Positions 52,890 through 61,381 of a DNA stretch of 64,000 nucleotides are shown piece after piece. Position 1 is the stretch's first letter. Every line of letters begins with the position of its first letter. The notes under the pieces were generated by a model that ran no database searches, was not told the origin of the DNA, and worked only from the letters and a program-made list of their open reading frames with translations. This DNA comes from CAVVAE01 sp963746185 (GTDB taxonomy: Bacteria > Actinomycetota > Actinomycetes > Propionibacteriales > Nocardioidaceae), in the NCBI GenBank assembly GCA_963746185.1, contig CAVVAE010000001.1, positions 620,001-684,000 on the forward strand, given 5' to 3'. The position numbers and the translations under genes are program-made.

Positions 52890-53762
52890 GTGTCAACGCC
52901 CCCGCTCTCGCCCTCGCAGGCACCCTCACTGTCCGCCTCCGCGTCACGATTCTGGGCTCCCACGCTGTTCGCCGGACTGGTCGACGACGCCGCGATGTTC
53001 CCGCCGGGAAATGCCTCGGCCGTCGACGCGATAGCCGCACACCTGCGCTACCGAAGTGACTGGCTGACGACGTTCGTCGGACCCTTGTTGGTGCATGCGG
53101 ATCGATGGGCCGAGTTCGTGGCAGCACACGACGCCGCGGGACGGCCCGCGCTCGACGTGGTCGTGCTCGGCACGGCTGCTCCCCCGGCGCCTGTTGGCGA
53201 GTCGCTGCGGATTGTGGGCTACGAGCTTCCGCTTACGGCTCCGCCCCTTCCTGAACTGCCGGCTGGCGCATCGCTGGCTGTCGAGATCAGCGCCGACGAC
53301 AACGGTTTCGCGCTCCTCACCGAGATCGCCCAACGCGCCGAGGGTGATGTCCTGGGCAAGTTCCGCACAGGCGGTACGACGGCAGCGGCCTTTCCCGATG
53401 AAGCCACCCTCGCTCGGGTGATCCTGGCAGCCGTCGAGGCCGGCGCGGCGATGAAGTTCACAGCAGGGCTGCATCACGCGATCCGCTTCACAGACCCAGA
53501 GACGGGTTTCGAGCACCATGGCTTCCTCAACCTGATGACGGCGATCGAGACCGCGCAGCACGGCTCGGGTCTTCGCGAGGTCGTGGCTGCGTTGGCCGAT
53601 CGAGACGCGACGACGGTTTCTCAAAGCGTGGCTGCGTGGACGCCGGCGCAGGTGGACGCCGTGCGTCGTACGTTCATCTCCTTCGGTTGCTGCGGTGTAG
53701 AGGATCCCATCGGTGACCTTGTCGCGCTCGGCTTGGTGACTCGTCCCGAGGACACCAGATGA
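52890..53762 (+). CDS. Uncharacterised protein between hmgA and fumarylacetoacetase genes
   Basis: About 290 aa from GTG 52890; an earlier in-frame ATG at 52752 overlaps hmgA and is discounted. Not recognised as a named enzyme. The sequence is soluble and alternates strands and helices: TLFAGLVDDAAMFPPGN at the start, GKFRTGGTTAAAFPDEATLA in the middle, then AAMKFTAGLHHAIRF and FEHHGFLNLMTAI with four His. This looks like a beta/alpha barrel-like enzyme. Its stop overlaps the next ATG (fumarylacetoacetase), so it is translationally coupled to it. No maleylacetoacetate isomerase is in the window; this protein is a candidate replacement, by position only. Confidence 0.8.
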   Translation: MSTPPLSPSQAPSLSASASRFWAPTLFAGLVDDAAMFPPGNASAVDAIAAHLRYRSDWLTTFVGPLLVHADRWAEFVAAHDAAGRPALDVVVLGTAAPPAPVGESLRIVGYELPLTAPPLPELPAGASLAVEISADDNGFALLTEIAQRAEGDVLGKFRTGGTTAAAFPDEATLARVILAAVEAGAAMKFTAGLHHAIRFTDPETGFEHHGFLNLMTAIETAQHGSGLREVVAALADRDATTVSQSVAAWTPAQVDAVRRTFISFGCCGVEDPIGDLVALGLVTRPEDTR

Positions 53763-54976
53763 CGTGGCTGGAACTGCCAGCCGACGAGCCGTTCGGTCTG
53801 GACACGCTGCCCTACGGTGTCTTCTCCACCGCCGCGTTGTCGTCACGCGTCGGCGTCCGCATCGGCGACCGGGTGCTCGACCTTTCGGAGGTGTCCGCGG
53901 CGCTCGACGTGCCTGATGCGGTGGTGTTTGCGCAACCGTCGATCAACGATTTCATGTCGCTCGGATCCTCACGGTGCAAAGAGATCCGGGCCTGGGTGCG
54001 TGAGCTTCTTGTCGACGAGGCAAACCGAGAGCTGGTCGAACGGCACCTTCATGCCTTTGAGGCGGTGAACCTCCAGTTACCGATCGAGGTGGCGGACTAC
54101 GTCGACTTCTACGCGAGCGAGGTCCACGCGTCCAACGTCGGGAAGCTCTTCCGGCCCGACTCCCCCAGCCTCCCTGCGAACTGGAAGCACCTGCCGATCG
54201 GCTACCACGGCCGTGCCGGCACCGTCGTGGTGAGCGGCTCCGACGTCGTACGTCCTCGTGGACAACGACGGCCTGGAGCCGATGGGGTGCCGCCGTTCGG
54301 TCCCAGCACGACACTCGACATCGAGTGTGAGGTCGGATTCGTCGTCGGGTCGGGCACCGAGCTTGGCAACTCGGTGTCGGTCAAGGATGCCCGCCAACAC
54401 ATCTTCGGGGTCGTCATCCTCAATGACTGGAGCGCGCGCGACATCCAGGCCTGGGAGTACGTGCCGCTCGGCCCATTCCTCGGCAAGTCGTTCGCGACCA
54501 GCATCTCTGCGTGGGTCGTGCCGTTGGAGGCGTTCGAGGTCGCGGAGGTCGTTCTGCCGGGCCAGAACCCGGCCGTATTGCCCTATCTGCAAGGGCAAAC
54601 AGACCGCGACGCCTTCGGGCTCGACCTGCACTTCGAGGTGCGCATCAACGGTTCTCTGGTCAGCTCACCGGAGTTCCGTGACATGTACTGGTCTCCTGCC
54701 CAGATGCTTGCGCACATGACCGTGAACGGTGCGAGTTTGCGGCCGGGCGACCTGTTTGCCTCCGGAACCGTGAGCGGTGCGGAGCGTACGACGTTCGGCA
54801 GCCTGCTCGAGCGCACGTGGAACGGGACCGAGCCGATCACGCTCGCCGACGGCTCGATGCGTGGCTTCCTGGAAGACGGAGACCTCGTGACGATCTCTGG
54901 CTGGGCCCCCGGGCCGAACGGCTCCAAGGTCACGCTCGGCGAAGTCAGCGGGGCGATCCGGCCGGCACAGGACTAG
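53759..54976 (+). CDS. fahA: Fumarylacetoacetase
   Basis: 405 aa, splitting fumarylacetoacetate to fumarate and acetoacetate, the last step of the tyrosine/homogentisate route. It has an N-terminal SH3-like domain, then VADYVDFYASEVHASNVG (metal-binding Asp), LPIGYHGRAGTVV (catalytic His), DIECEVGFVVG (metal-binding Glu), LNDWSARDIQAWEY and FLGKSFATSISAW. All are standard FAH motifs. The ATG overlaps the preceding stop. Confidence 0.96.
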   Translation: MTWLELPADEPFGLDTLPYGVFSTAALSSRVGVRIGDRVLDLSEVSAALDVPDAVVFAQPSINDFMSLGSSRCKEIRAWVRELLVDEANRELVERHLHAFEAVNLQLPIEVADYVDFYASEVHASNVGKLFRPDSPSLPANWKHLPIGYHGRAGTVVVSGSDVVRPRGQRRPGADGVPPFGPSTTLDIECEVGFVVGSGTELGNSVSVKDARQHIFGVVILNDWSARDIQAWEYVPLGPFLGKSFATSISAWVVPLEAFEVAEVVLPGQNPAVLPYLQGQTDRDAFGLDLHFEVRINGSLVSSPEFRDMYWSPAQMLAHMTVNGASLRPGDLFASGTVSGAERTTFGSLLERTWNGTEPITLADGSMRGFLEDGDLVTISGWAPGPNGSKVTLGEVSGAIRPAQD

Positions 54977-54991
54977 TGCGGCGAGCCGCCG

Positions 54992-55633
54992 CTAGCTCAG
55001 CGCGGCCGTGAGGTCGAGTGCAGCCTTCGCGATGAGTCGCGCCACCTTGGCCTCGTCGAGATCGGCAAACGTCACCACGCCGACAGATGCCTCGAGACCG
55101 GCGACGCCGAGCACGGGCGCAGCCAGCCCTTGCGCTCCCTGCTCGAGTTCACCCTTGGTTGCGACGACCGAGGTGTCGCCGACGCGACCTGAGATGATCG
55201 CCCGGCCTGCAGCGCCGCGGTCAAGGGGATGGCGTCGCCCGACCCGATAGCTGACGTGGAAGTCGGTCCAGGTGGGCTCGACGACGGCGACGGCCAATGC
55301 TTCCTCACCATCGAGAATCGTGAGGTGCGCGGTCGCCCCCGCCGCGTCAGCGAGCTCGCGCAGGACGGGTACGGCGGCCTGCCGGATGGCGGGATGAGTT
55401 GCAGCAGCGAGCCGCATGACTCCGAGACCGAGGCGCACTTGCCCGTCATCGAATCGGCGTACGAGGTCATGCTCGACCAGCGTCGCGAGCAGCCGATATA
55501 CCACAGGACGACCGACGCCGAGCTCGCTAGCCAGCTCGGTCACGGTGAGTCCGGCGGCGCCACTCGCGGCCACCAGCTGCAGCAACCGCACACCACGGTC
55601 GAGCGTCTGCGACGTCTCTTTGCCCAAGGCCAT
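54992..55633 (-). CDS. IclR-family transcriptional regulator
   Basis: 213 aa from ATG 55633. N-terminal winged HTH (QTLDRGVRLLQLVAASGAAGL, TVTELASELGVGRPVVYRLL) and a C-terminal effector domain (AHLTILDGEEALAVAVVEP, YRVGRRHPLDRGAAGRAI, LAAPVLGV). The effector domain is somewhat short for IclR. Convergent with fahA (15 bp), so it probably controls the hmgA/fahA genes as related IclR proteins do for aromatic catabolism. Start chosen among two ATGs 9 nt apart. Confidence 0.92.
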   Translation of the reverse strand: MALGKETSQTLDRGVRLLQLVAASGAAGLTVTELASELGVGRPVVYRLLATLVEHDLVRRFDDGQVRLGLGVMRLAAATHPAIRQAAVPVLRELADAAGATAHLTILDGEEALAVAVVEPTWTDFHVSYRVGRRHPLDRGAAGRAIISGRVGDTSVVATKGELEQGAQGLAAPVLGVAGLEASVGVVTFADLDEAKVARLIAKAALDLTAALS

Positions 55634-55742
55634 AACCCCCATCTCACCAGAGCGCCAGCTGGCTTCGCCATCCGTCGCTCTAGCCGCTGACCCCGTATCC
55701 GCCTAGGGTGCGGGGGTCAGCACCGCACCCGTGAGGACCGTG

Positions 55743-56876
55743 ATGAATCGTCGAAGCCACCGTCATGCCCGCCACTCCGCTCCAGCGCACCGGGCGGATC
55801 CCGAACCCAGCCCGTTCTCCCGACGTACGTTGCTCCGTGGAGCTGTGACGCTCGGCGCGGTCGCGGCGGTCGGTGGGAGTGAGCTAGCGACCAGCCTCTC
55901 TGCCAAGGCCACCGTCGCCATGCCCACGATTGCGAGCTGCGCGACCTGGGGCGCGGCGGCAGCCAGAGGCACGATCAGCGTGGTCAATAACCGACCGGCG
56001 AAGATCCTGATACATCACACGGCCAGCGCCAACTCCACGGACTACTCCGAGGCGCACGCGTTTGCGTTGTCGCGAAGCATCCAGCAGTCGCACTTCGACC
56101 GCGGGTGGCTCGACACCGGGCAACACTTCACGGTCAGTCGTGGCGGCTTTGTGACCGAAGGCCGACACCGCACGCTGGAACGACTGGCCGGCGGTACGTC
56201 GTTCGTCCTCGGCTCACACTGCACGGGGCAGAACTCGACTTCACTCGGCATCGAGAACGAAGGCACCTACACGAGTACGACGCCCACAACAGCGCAATGG
56301 AACAAGCTCGTCGACCTGTGCGCCTACCTGTGCCAGACCTACGCGATCCCGGCCTCAGAGCTCTACGGCCATCGCGATTTCCTCAGCACCGAGTGCCCAG
56401 GTGCCGCGTTCTACGCTCAACTGCCGCAGCTCCGCAGCGACGTCGCAGCCAAGCTCGGCTCTTCGCCGCCACCGACTCGCACCTGGCCGACCCTCCAACA
56501 GGGCGCCAGCGGGTTCCGGGTCTCCACGCTGCAGTACCTGTTGCGATACCGCGGCGCATCGATCACAGCCGATGGCGATTTCGGCAGCGGGACACGCAGT
56601 GCCGTGATGGCGTTCCAAAGTGCGAACGGGCTCTCTGCTGACGGCGTTGTCGGATCTCAGACGTGGGAGAAACTGATTGTCACGCTGTCTCAGGGGGCGT
56701 CCAACGATGCGGTGCGCGGCGTCCAGACGTCGCTCGCCGCTCGTGGCTACTCAGTGAGTGTTGATGGAGTCTTCGGCACCGGCACGCGCAGTGCGGTGGT
56801 GTCGTTCCAGAGTGCGAGCGGGCTCTCTGCTGATGGCGTGGTCGGCCCCAATTCCTGGGCCAAGCTGGTCGCCTGA
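55743..56876 (+). CDS. Tat-exported N-acetylmuramoyl-L-alanine amidase with two peptidoglycan-binding domains
   Basis: 377 aa from ATG 55743. The Tat signal is SRRTLLRGAVTLGAVAAVGG. The amidase/PGRP domain has KILIHHTAS and SLGIENEG, then the zinc-ligand pair GHRDFLSTECPG. Two tandem PG_binding_1 domains follow (LQQGASGFRVSTLQYLL ... FGSGTRSAVMAFQSANGLSA; and QGASNDAVRGVQTSL ... FGTGTRSAVVSFQSASGLSA), near-duplicates of each other. It cleaves the stem peptide from muramic acid outside the membrane. No phage genes surround it, so it is a host autolysin or scavenging enzyme. Confidence 0.92.
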   Translation: MNRRSHRHARHSAPAHRADPEPSPFSRRTLLRGAVTLGAVAAVGGSELATSLSAKATVAMPTIASCATWGAAAARGTISVVNNRPAKILIHHTASANSTDYSEAHAFALSRSIQQSHFDRGWLDTGQHFTVSRGGFVTEGRHRTLERLAGGTSFVLGSHCTGQNSTSLGIENEGTYTSTTPTTAQWNKLVDLCAYLCQTYAIPASELYGHRDFLSTECPGAAFYAQLPQLRSDVAAKLGSSPPPTRTWPTLQQGASGFRVSTLQYLLRYRGASITADGDFGSGTRSAVMAFQSANGLSADGVVGSQTWEKLIVTLSQGASNDAVRGVQTSLAARGYSVSVDGVFGTGTRSAVVSFQSASGLSADGVVGPNSWAKLVA

Positions 56877-56880
56877 GCTG

Positions 56881-57150
56881 CTAGAGGCCGCGGCGCAGCC
56901 GAAGTTCGTCGCGCAATCCCGGCGGGATCGGGAGGCCTCGCGTGTGCAGCGCCGAGGCGTACGCCTCCAGGCAGGTCAGCAACTCGCGCGGGGCGATCCC
57001 CACAATTCCTGTGCGGCCGAGGGTGTTTCCCCGCTCGATCTGAAGGTCTGCTCGAGCCAGTACGACTCGTGAGGCCAGAGTGGCCAAACTGGGCTCCGGG
57101 CATATTCGACGCCAATGCCCGGTCAAAACTGACTGCCTCGGCGATGTCAT
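56881..57150 (-). CDS. Possible small protein, unknown
   Basis: About 89 aa from ATG 57150; a GTG at 57189 adds 13. The C-terminal half (GIAPRELLTCLEAYASALHTRGLPIPPGLRDEL) looks like a real helical protein with ordered hydrophobic spacing; the N-terminal half is less convincing. There is no good ribosome site. It is convergent with the amidase, 4 bp apart. Confidence 0.4.
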   Translation of the reverse strand: MTSPRQSVLTGHWRRICPEPSLATLASRVVLARADLQIERGNTLGRTGIVGIAPRELLTCLEAYASALHTRGLPIPPGLRDELRLRRGL

Positions 57151-57326
57151 GAACGACCTCTCATGCGCCGGGGGGCTGGCAAGCGCCATAGAGGGATGTC
57201 AACGTTCCGGATTGCTTCTACAGTACCCCGGTTGCGGTGACCTCAGGACTATCCCGAGCAGATGAAGGGGAGGTACCGGACATCGGGTGGTCACGGTGGG
57301 TCATTCCGCCCAGCCTTTGGCAGCTG
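57151..57326. other. Non-coding spacer
   Basis: No gene or strong structure seen between the small protein and the DinB gene. This part is slightly less GC-rich and contains no clear promoter. Confidence 0.3.
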
Positions 57327-57898
57327 TCACTCTGAGCGCAGCTTGGCGGAGCCACGCTGCAGGTCGCGAAGCAGGCTGATCTCAGCACCGTGATGCACCT
57401 GTTCGACCAGCAAGACCTCGAAGACCCGTCTCGCGGGCCAGATCTCCCCGAACTGGGTGGGTACGTCGTTACTCAAGGCCGCATCGTCCATGCTCGCAAG
57501 GGCTCGGGAGACCGGCCGTTGACTCGCCACCAGATCCGCACAGGCCGCTTCAGCCGAGCCCATGATCTCGAGATCGGTGAAGTTTCGACGGGCGGGGCCT
57601 AACGCGTACTCCCAGTAGATGTGGTTGCCATGCGTGATGTGCAGGACTCGCCAAGCGATCGTCGTCATCGGCGGCAGCTCGGAATGCTCGTCGGGGTAGT
57701 CCATGATCCACCCGCCATGGGTCGCATCGCGGCGTACCGTCCAGCACCCTCCCGCCGGTTCCCAGAAGAACTCCGCGTCCGTCAACCGGCAAGGATCTCT
57801 TGCAGCCGCGCGCAGGAGTCTGCCCACTGGTCTCGGAGTACGTCAGCACCGCCAACCTGCTTGTTCCTACCGCTCTCATCAATACGTGGCAAGGACAT
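57327..57898 (-). CDS. DinB/YfiT-family protein, one frameshift near 57793
   Basis: About 190 aa when corrected, starting at ATG 57898 (MSLPRIDESGRN). The first frame ends ...RLQEILAG and a stop; the second begins LTDAEFFWEPAGGCWTVRRD. Adding one T in GGTTGACGG joins them as EILAGLTDAEFFW, the normal DinB sequence. The metal-site His residues are in AWRVLHITHGNHIYW and VEQVHHGAEISLLR. DinB-like proteins are often thiol-dependent metalloenzymes in actinobacteria (mycothiol-linked). True mutation or error cannot be told apart here. Confidence 0.78.
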
Positions 57899-57936
57899 CG
57901 GGGCGAACGCAGTCAAGGAGCGACGCGGCGGCTTCG

Positions 57937-58428
57937 TCACGACTCGAGGAGTGCGACGGTCAGGCAGACGAACGCTGCCGTGTTGACCCAGGCACGGACG
58001 ATATTCCATCGCACCCAGGTGGGTTCGAAACGCGTCCGGACAGTATGAAGTTCGCCGGGGTCATCAGGAGTTCCGGATGACTCGAGCTGGTCATTGAGTG
58101 GCACGTTGATCGCGAACGTGATGACGAGCATCGCGACGTACAAGCCGAATCCCGCGATGATCCACCCCAAGGCGGGGCGACCTTCGCCTCCAAGATGCAG
58201 CAACCCAGCCAGGGTGGTGAGAACCATGCCACCACCGAAGGCCAAGGCGAACCAGCCGTTCAGGATCGCCACGTTGATCCGCCGCATCGCCGTCACGAGC
58301 GTGTGGTCGTCTGCTTGGCGCAGGCCGGGCATGACGGCGCAGGCAAAGGCGTAGAACAGCCCTGCCATCAACCCCACCGCGACTGTGGCGGCCACCAGCG
58401 AAATTTCTCGAGTCAGTTCTGTGCTCAC
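57937..58428 (-). CDS. DUF1772 / anthrone oxygenase family membrane protein
   Basis: 163 aa, four membrane helices (LVAATVAVGLMAGLFYAFAC, GWFALAFGGGMVLTTLAGLL, ALGWIIAGFGLYVAMLVITF, AWVNTAAFVCLTVALL). The segment VMPGLRQADDHTLVTAMRRIN and the FAINVPLNDQL motif between helices 3 and 4 are typical of PF08592. Function in bacteria is unclear despite the family name. Divergent from the MocR regulator with a 99-bp gap, hence a plausible target of it. Confidence 0.88.
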   Translation of the reverse strand: MSTELTREISLVAATVAVGLMAGLFYAFACAVMPGLRQADDHTLVTAMRRINVAILNGWFALAFGGGMVLTTLAGLLHLGGEGRPALGWIIAGFGLYVAMLVITFAINVPLNDQLESSGTPDDPGELHTVRTRFEPTWVRWNIVRAWVNTAAFVCLTVALLES

Positions 58429-58527
58429 GCCGTCCTCCTCCTAGGTGCGCCTCATTCTTGTGGACTGGTGACCGCGAAGGTCATCCGGCATTCCCCGGTG
58501 TCAGCCGATGCTCGCTACTGTGCGGAG

Positions 58528-59964
58528 GTGGATCTGCATGTGAGTCTGGTCGGCCGACGCCACTTGGCTGACCAGATTTATCAGCAGATCCGCGCGCGCA
58601 TACTTGAAGGCCGACTTCGACCGGCTGAGGCCTTGCCGTCATCGCGCGAGCTCGCGCAGCGGCTGGCAGTCTCGCGAAACACGGTGACGGCGGCGTTCGA
58701 TCGACTGACCGCCGACGGACTCGTCAGCTCACGTGCCGGTGTTGGCGCCTTCGTGCGCGATCGAGACCTGGAGGCCCGATCGGCTCGCCGGTCTGGGTCA
58801 GCAGAACTGATCAAACCGCAGCCACTCTGGGCCGAGATCGGAAAGGTCGAGGATTTCACGCCGACCGAATCGGAGTTCGACTTTCGCACGGGACTCCCCT
58901 CGTCGACGCACTTCCCGTACGCCACGTGGCGGACCCTGCTCGCTCGGCAGCTGCGCCAAAACGTCGGCAGTGTGAACCGCTACGGGGATCCTTCCGGTGA
59001 CACGTGGCTTCGCGACGCCATCGCCAGACATGTCAATCTTTCACGCGGAGTCGCGGCAGCAAGTGAGAATGTTTTCATCACCGGCGGCATCCAGCAGGCA
59101 CTCGACCTGATTTCTCGGGTGCTGTTGGCTCCGGGCGATGTGGTGGCCGTTGAGGATCCCGGATACCTACCCGCCGGCATGTTGTTCCAGTCGCATCGTT
59201 GCCAGGTCGTCGGCGTACCGATCGACGACGAAGGCCTCATGGTGTCGGCGATTCCCGACGACGCGCGACTGATCTACGTGACGCCGTCGCACCAGTTTCC
59301 GCTGGGCATGAGCATGTCGACCAACCGCCGTCGAGAGCTCCTCGAGCACGCCGAACGAACGGGTGCCGTGATCGTCGAGGACGACTACGACAGCGAGTTC
59401 CGGTATGCCGGTCGGCCGATGGAAACGTTGCAGAGCATCGACGATGAGGGCCGCGTCCTGTACGTCGGATCGTTCTCCAAGGTGTTGCTCCCCAGTTTGC
59501 GTCTGGGGTTTCTCGTGGCGCCTTCGTCGCTTTTCTCTGCGCTGCGGAAGGCCAGGCTCGTGAGCGACTGGCACACGCCCACACCTCTGCAGGGCGCGTT
59601 GGCGGAGTTCATCGATAACGGCCAGCTCGCGAAGCACATCCGCCGCATGCGGCGTATCTACGAACGACGTCATCTGCTGATTGAGTCGACGTTGGAGTCT
59701 GACTTCGATGCGTGGCTACAGCTGATTCCCTCGATGGCAGGGCTCCATATCACTGCGCTGATGAAGCCTGCATGCACGGTCAACGACACCACGATCATGG
59801 CTCGCGCGCGACAACACGGCCTCGAGTCCTACGCTCATCAGGCCGTGTCGCGGGTTGCCAGGTCAGTGCCGCCGCGGCCGGCGATCATGCTCGGCTACGG
59901 CAATATGCCGGAGGAGCTGATACCCGAGGGACTCCACCGATTGCGCGAGTGCTTTGCCTCCTGA
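58528..59964 (+). CDS. MocR-type regulator: GntR HTH fused to PLP aminotransferase domain
   Basis: 478 aa from GTG 58528. N-terminal GntR winged HTH (LADQIYQQIRARILEGRLRP, SSRELAQRLAVSRNTVTAAF) then a class I/II aminotransferase domain with the PLP Lys in VGSFSKVLLPSLRLG near residue 317, and VEDDYDSEFRYAG. MocR proteins (PdxR, GabR) use PLP as effector and usually regulate an adjacent divergent gene, here DUF1772. No pdx gene is adjacent, so its effector target is open. Confidence 0.93.
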   Translation: MDLHVSLVGRRHLADQIYQQIRARILEGRLRPAEALPSSRELAQRLAVSRNTVTAAFDRLTADGLVSSRAGVGAFVRDRDLEARSARRSGSAELIKPQPLWAEIGKVEDFTPTESEFDFRTGLPSSTHFPYATWRTLLARQLRQNVGSVNRYGDPSGDTWLRDAIARHVNLSRGVAAASENVFITGGIQQALDLISRVLLAPGDVVAVEDPGYLPAGMLFQSHRCQVVGVPIDDEGLMVSAIPDDARLIYVTPSHQFPLGMSMSTNRRRELLEHAERTGAVIVEDDYDSEFRYAGRPMETLQSIDDEGRVLYVGSFSKVLLPSLRLGFLVAPSSLFSALRKARLVSDWHTPTPLQGALAEFIDNGQLAKHIRRMRRIYERRHLLIESTLESDFDAWLQLIPSMAGLHITALMKPACTVNDTTIMARARQHGLESYAHQAVSRVARSVPPRPAIMLGYGNMPEELIPEGLHRLRECFAS

Positions 59965-59992
59965 CCGTTAGGCATGCCTGACTCGAGCCAGG

Positions 59993-60508
59993 TCATCGGT
60001 CGGTCGTGGTGTGCGTCGACGCGTCTGCTCTCGTGATCGAGAACATGTAGCAACCCCAGGCCACATTTCGGCTGTGAATCTGTACGACGTGTGGGTCCGC
60101 AAGCATCTCCGTGATCACAGCCACCGGATCGTGCCCGTCGTGGATCCGGGTGGCCTGATGAATCCAGCCGCGTTCGTCGTACGCACGCAGCACCTGTGGC
60201 CTTCCGAACCAGTCCGACGGGTACTCGTCGGTGACGTGGGCTCCGCCGCAGGAGGCCGCGTGCGCAAGGACCGCGCCGATCTCTCGATAGGGACTCGCGG
60301 GCAGCGGTGGCTCGTAGCAGAAGAGAATCAGCTGGTCTCCGGGCAGGGCATCACTGAGGCAACAGCGCAATGGCTCCCCACCCTCAGCGCGGATGTGCTC
60401 GACGGGGCTCCCCCAGACGTCGACGCCACCCTCGCGCACAGCGTCGAACACGTGGGCAGGGATCGGCCGGATCTGAAACGTCGTGTCCGTCGTGAAAGTC
60501 GTTGTCAT
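59993..60508 (-). CDS. DUF1203 family protein
   Basis: 171 aa, ATG 60508. It matches DUF1203 (PF06718): FQIRPIPAHVFDAVREGG, GGEPLRCCLSDALPGDQLIL, PYREIGAVLAHAASCGGA and LADPHVVQIHSRNVAWGCYMF. There are several Cys (CCLSDALPG) and His (IHSRN). Function unknown for the family; soluble. Convergent with the MocR gene (28 bp). Confidence 0.9.
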   Translation of the reverse strand: MTTTFTTDTTFQIRPIPAHVFDAVREGGVDVWGSPVEHIRAEGGEPLRCCLSDALPGDQLILFCYEPPLPASPYREIGAVLAHAASCGGAHVTDEYPSDWFGRPQVLRAYDERGWIHQATRIHDGHDPVAVITEMLADPHVVQIHSRNVAWGCYMFSITRADASTHTTTDR

Positions 60509-60722
60509 GCAACAAGTCTGGGTTACCGATCACGGTCACGCTGGCGGTTTTCGGACCTCCAGGCGCCGCTCTCTAGGCGCGCCTCGCGAGAGCGACACCC
60601 ACCTGTTACTGGCTCAAAGAAGTCTTCCGGTTTCTGGCCCTGTTCGCTTGCACCGGGGCTTCCTAGCGTTGGAAGAGCGTGCCCGAAAGAGGACGTGAGC
60701 AAGAACGACGTGAGGAGCCGTC

Positions 60723-61059
60723 ATGGAAGATGAATCGAGGGGACTGCGCGGGGCTGAACTGCTCGTCGGGCGTCAAATCGGCCTGATGCACCTCGTGTGT
60801 TACGTACGCGACGGCGACAACGTCTACGAAACGTACTGGACGAACTATCGGGGAGTTGAAAGCAATGGACTACAGCGACGCGCTCATGGACCTCACCGTC
60901 TACGGGCGCCAAGAGCCGTGGGAGGACTCACCGACCGGATGGCCGCAACCCTGGACACCCGACACCCGCTCATGGCGGACTAACGGGCGTCCCATCGCCC
61001 AGTGGTCGCGACTTGAAGCTGGCCGCTCTGACGACCTCACCGCTGGGCCTGCATCGTGA
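60723..61059 (+). pseudogene. DUF899 family remnant (internally deleted and frameshifted)
   Basis: It starts at ATG 60723 behind GAGGAG. The N-terminal GLRGAELLVGRQIG resembles the DUF899 'LLDGRRQL' region, but is fused directly to the C-terminal block HLVCYVRDGDNVYETYWTN, so the thioredoxin centre is missing. A one-base A insertion near 60866 shifts the frame; the other frame continues as AMDYSDALMDLTVYGRQEPW and EDSPTGWPQPW. The same block occurs in the intact gene at 12333-13061. Clearly a decayed paralogue, though part could be re-read as two short frames. Confidence 0.75.
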
Positions 61060-61304
61060 GCGGAGGAAAGCGCTCGTCAACGCGGACACTCAGAGCACGC
61101 GGAGCCGGCGACGCCCTGTACCTGTATGACGAGACGGCGGGTTCCGGCGAGGGGGCGGAGCCCGACCGTGTGTACAAGCTCGAACCCGTGGACGGCGTGT
61201 TCCGCGTGACACAGGTGTGGGCTTTGGTGGAAGGCGACTGGGAGCTTGCCGCCGTACGACGTACAGCCGAGTCGGCGACGTTCACGGAACGCGAAGCCAG
61301 CTAA
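61056..61304 (+). CDS. Possible small protein, unknown
   Basis: 82 aa from GTG 61056 preceded by AGGA-poor sequence. The core DALYLYDETAG ... RVYKLEPVDGVFRVTQVW has alternating hydrophobic strands, and the C-terminal ALVEGDWELAAVRRTAESA is helical. It overlaps the end of the DUF899 remnant by 4 bases. Coding is plausible but unsupported by a known family. Confidence 0.4.
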   Translation: MSGGKRSSTRTLRARGAGDALYLYDETAGSGEGAEPDRVYKLEPVDGVFRVTQVWALVEGDWELAAVRRTAESATFTEREAS

Positions 61305-61381
61305 GCGTTCACGGGTTTCGCAACACCGCTGGACGTAGTGAAGCAAGCGCCCTCCTACCGCACCCGTGTCACACTGCTCTG

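Noticed and set aside
55743..56876. Prophage endolysin
   Set aside because: The amidase carries a Tat signal and no other phage genes are nearby.
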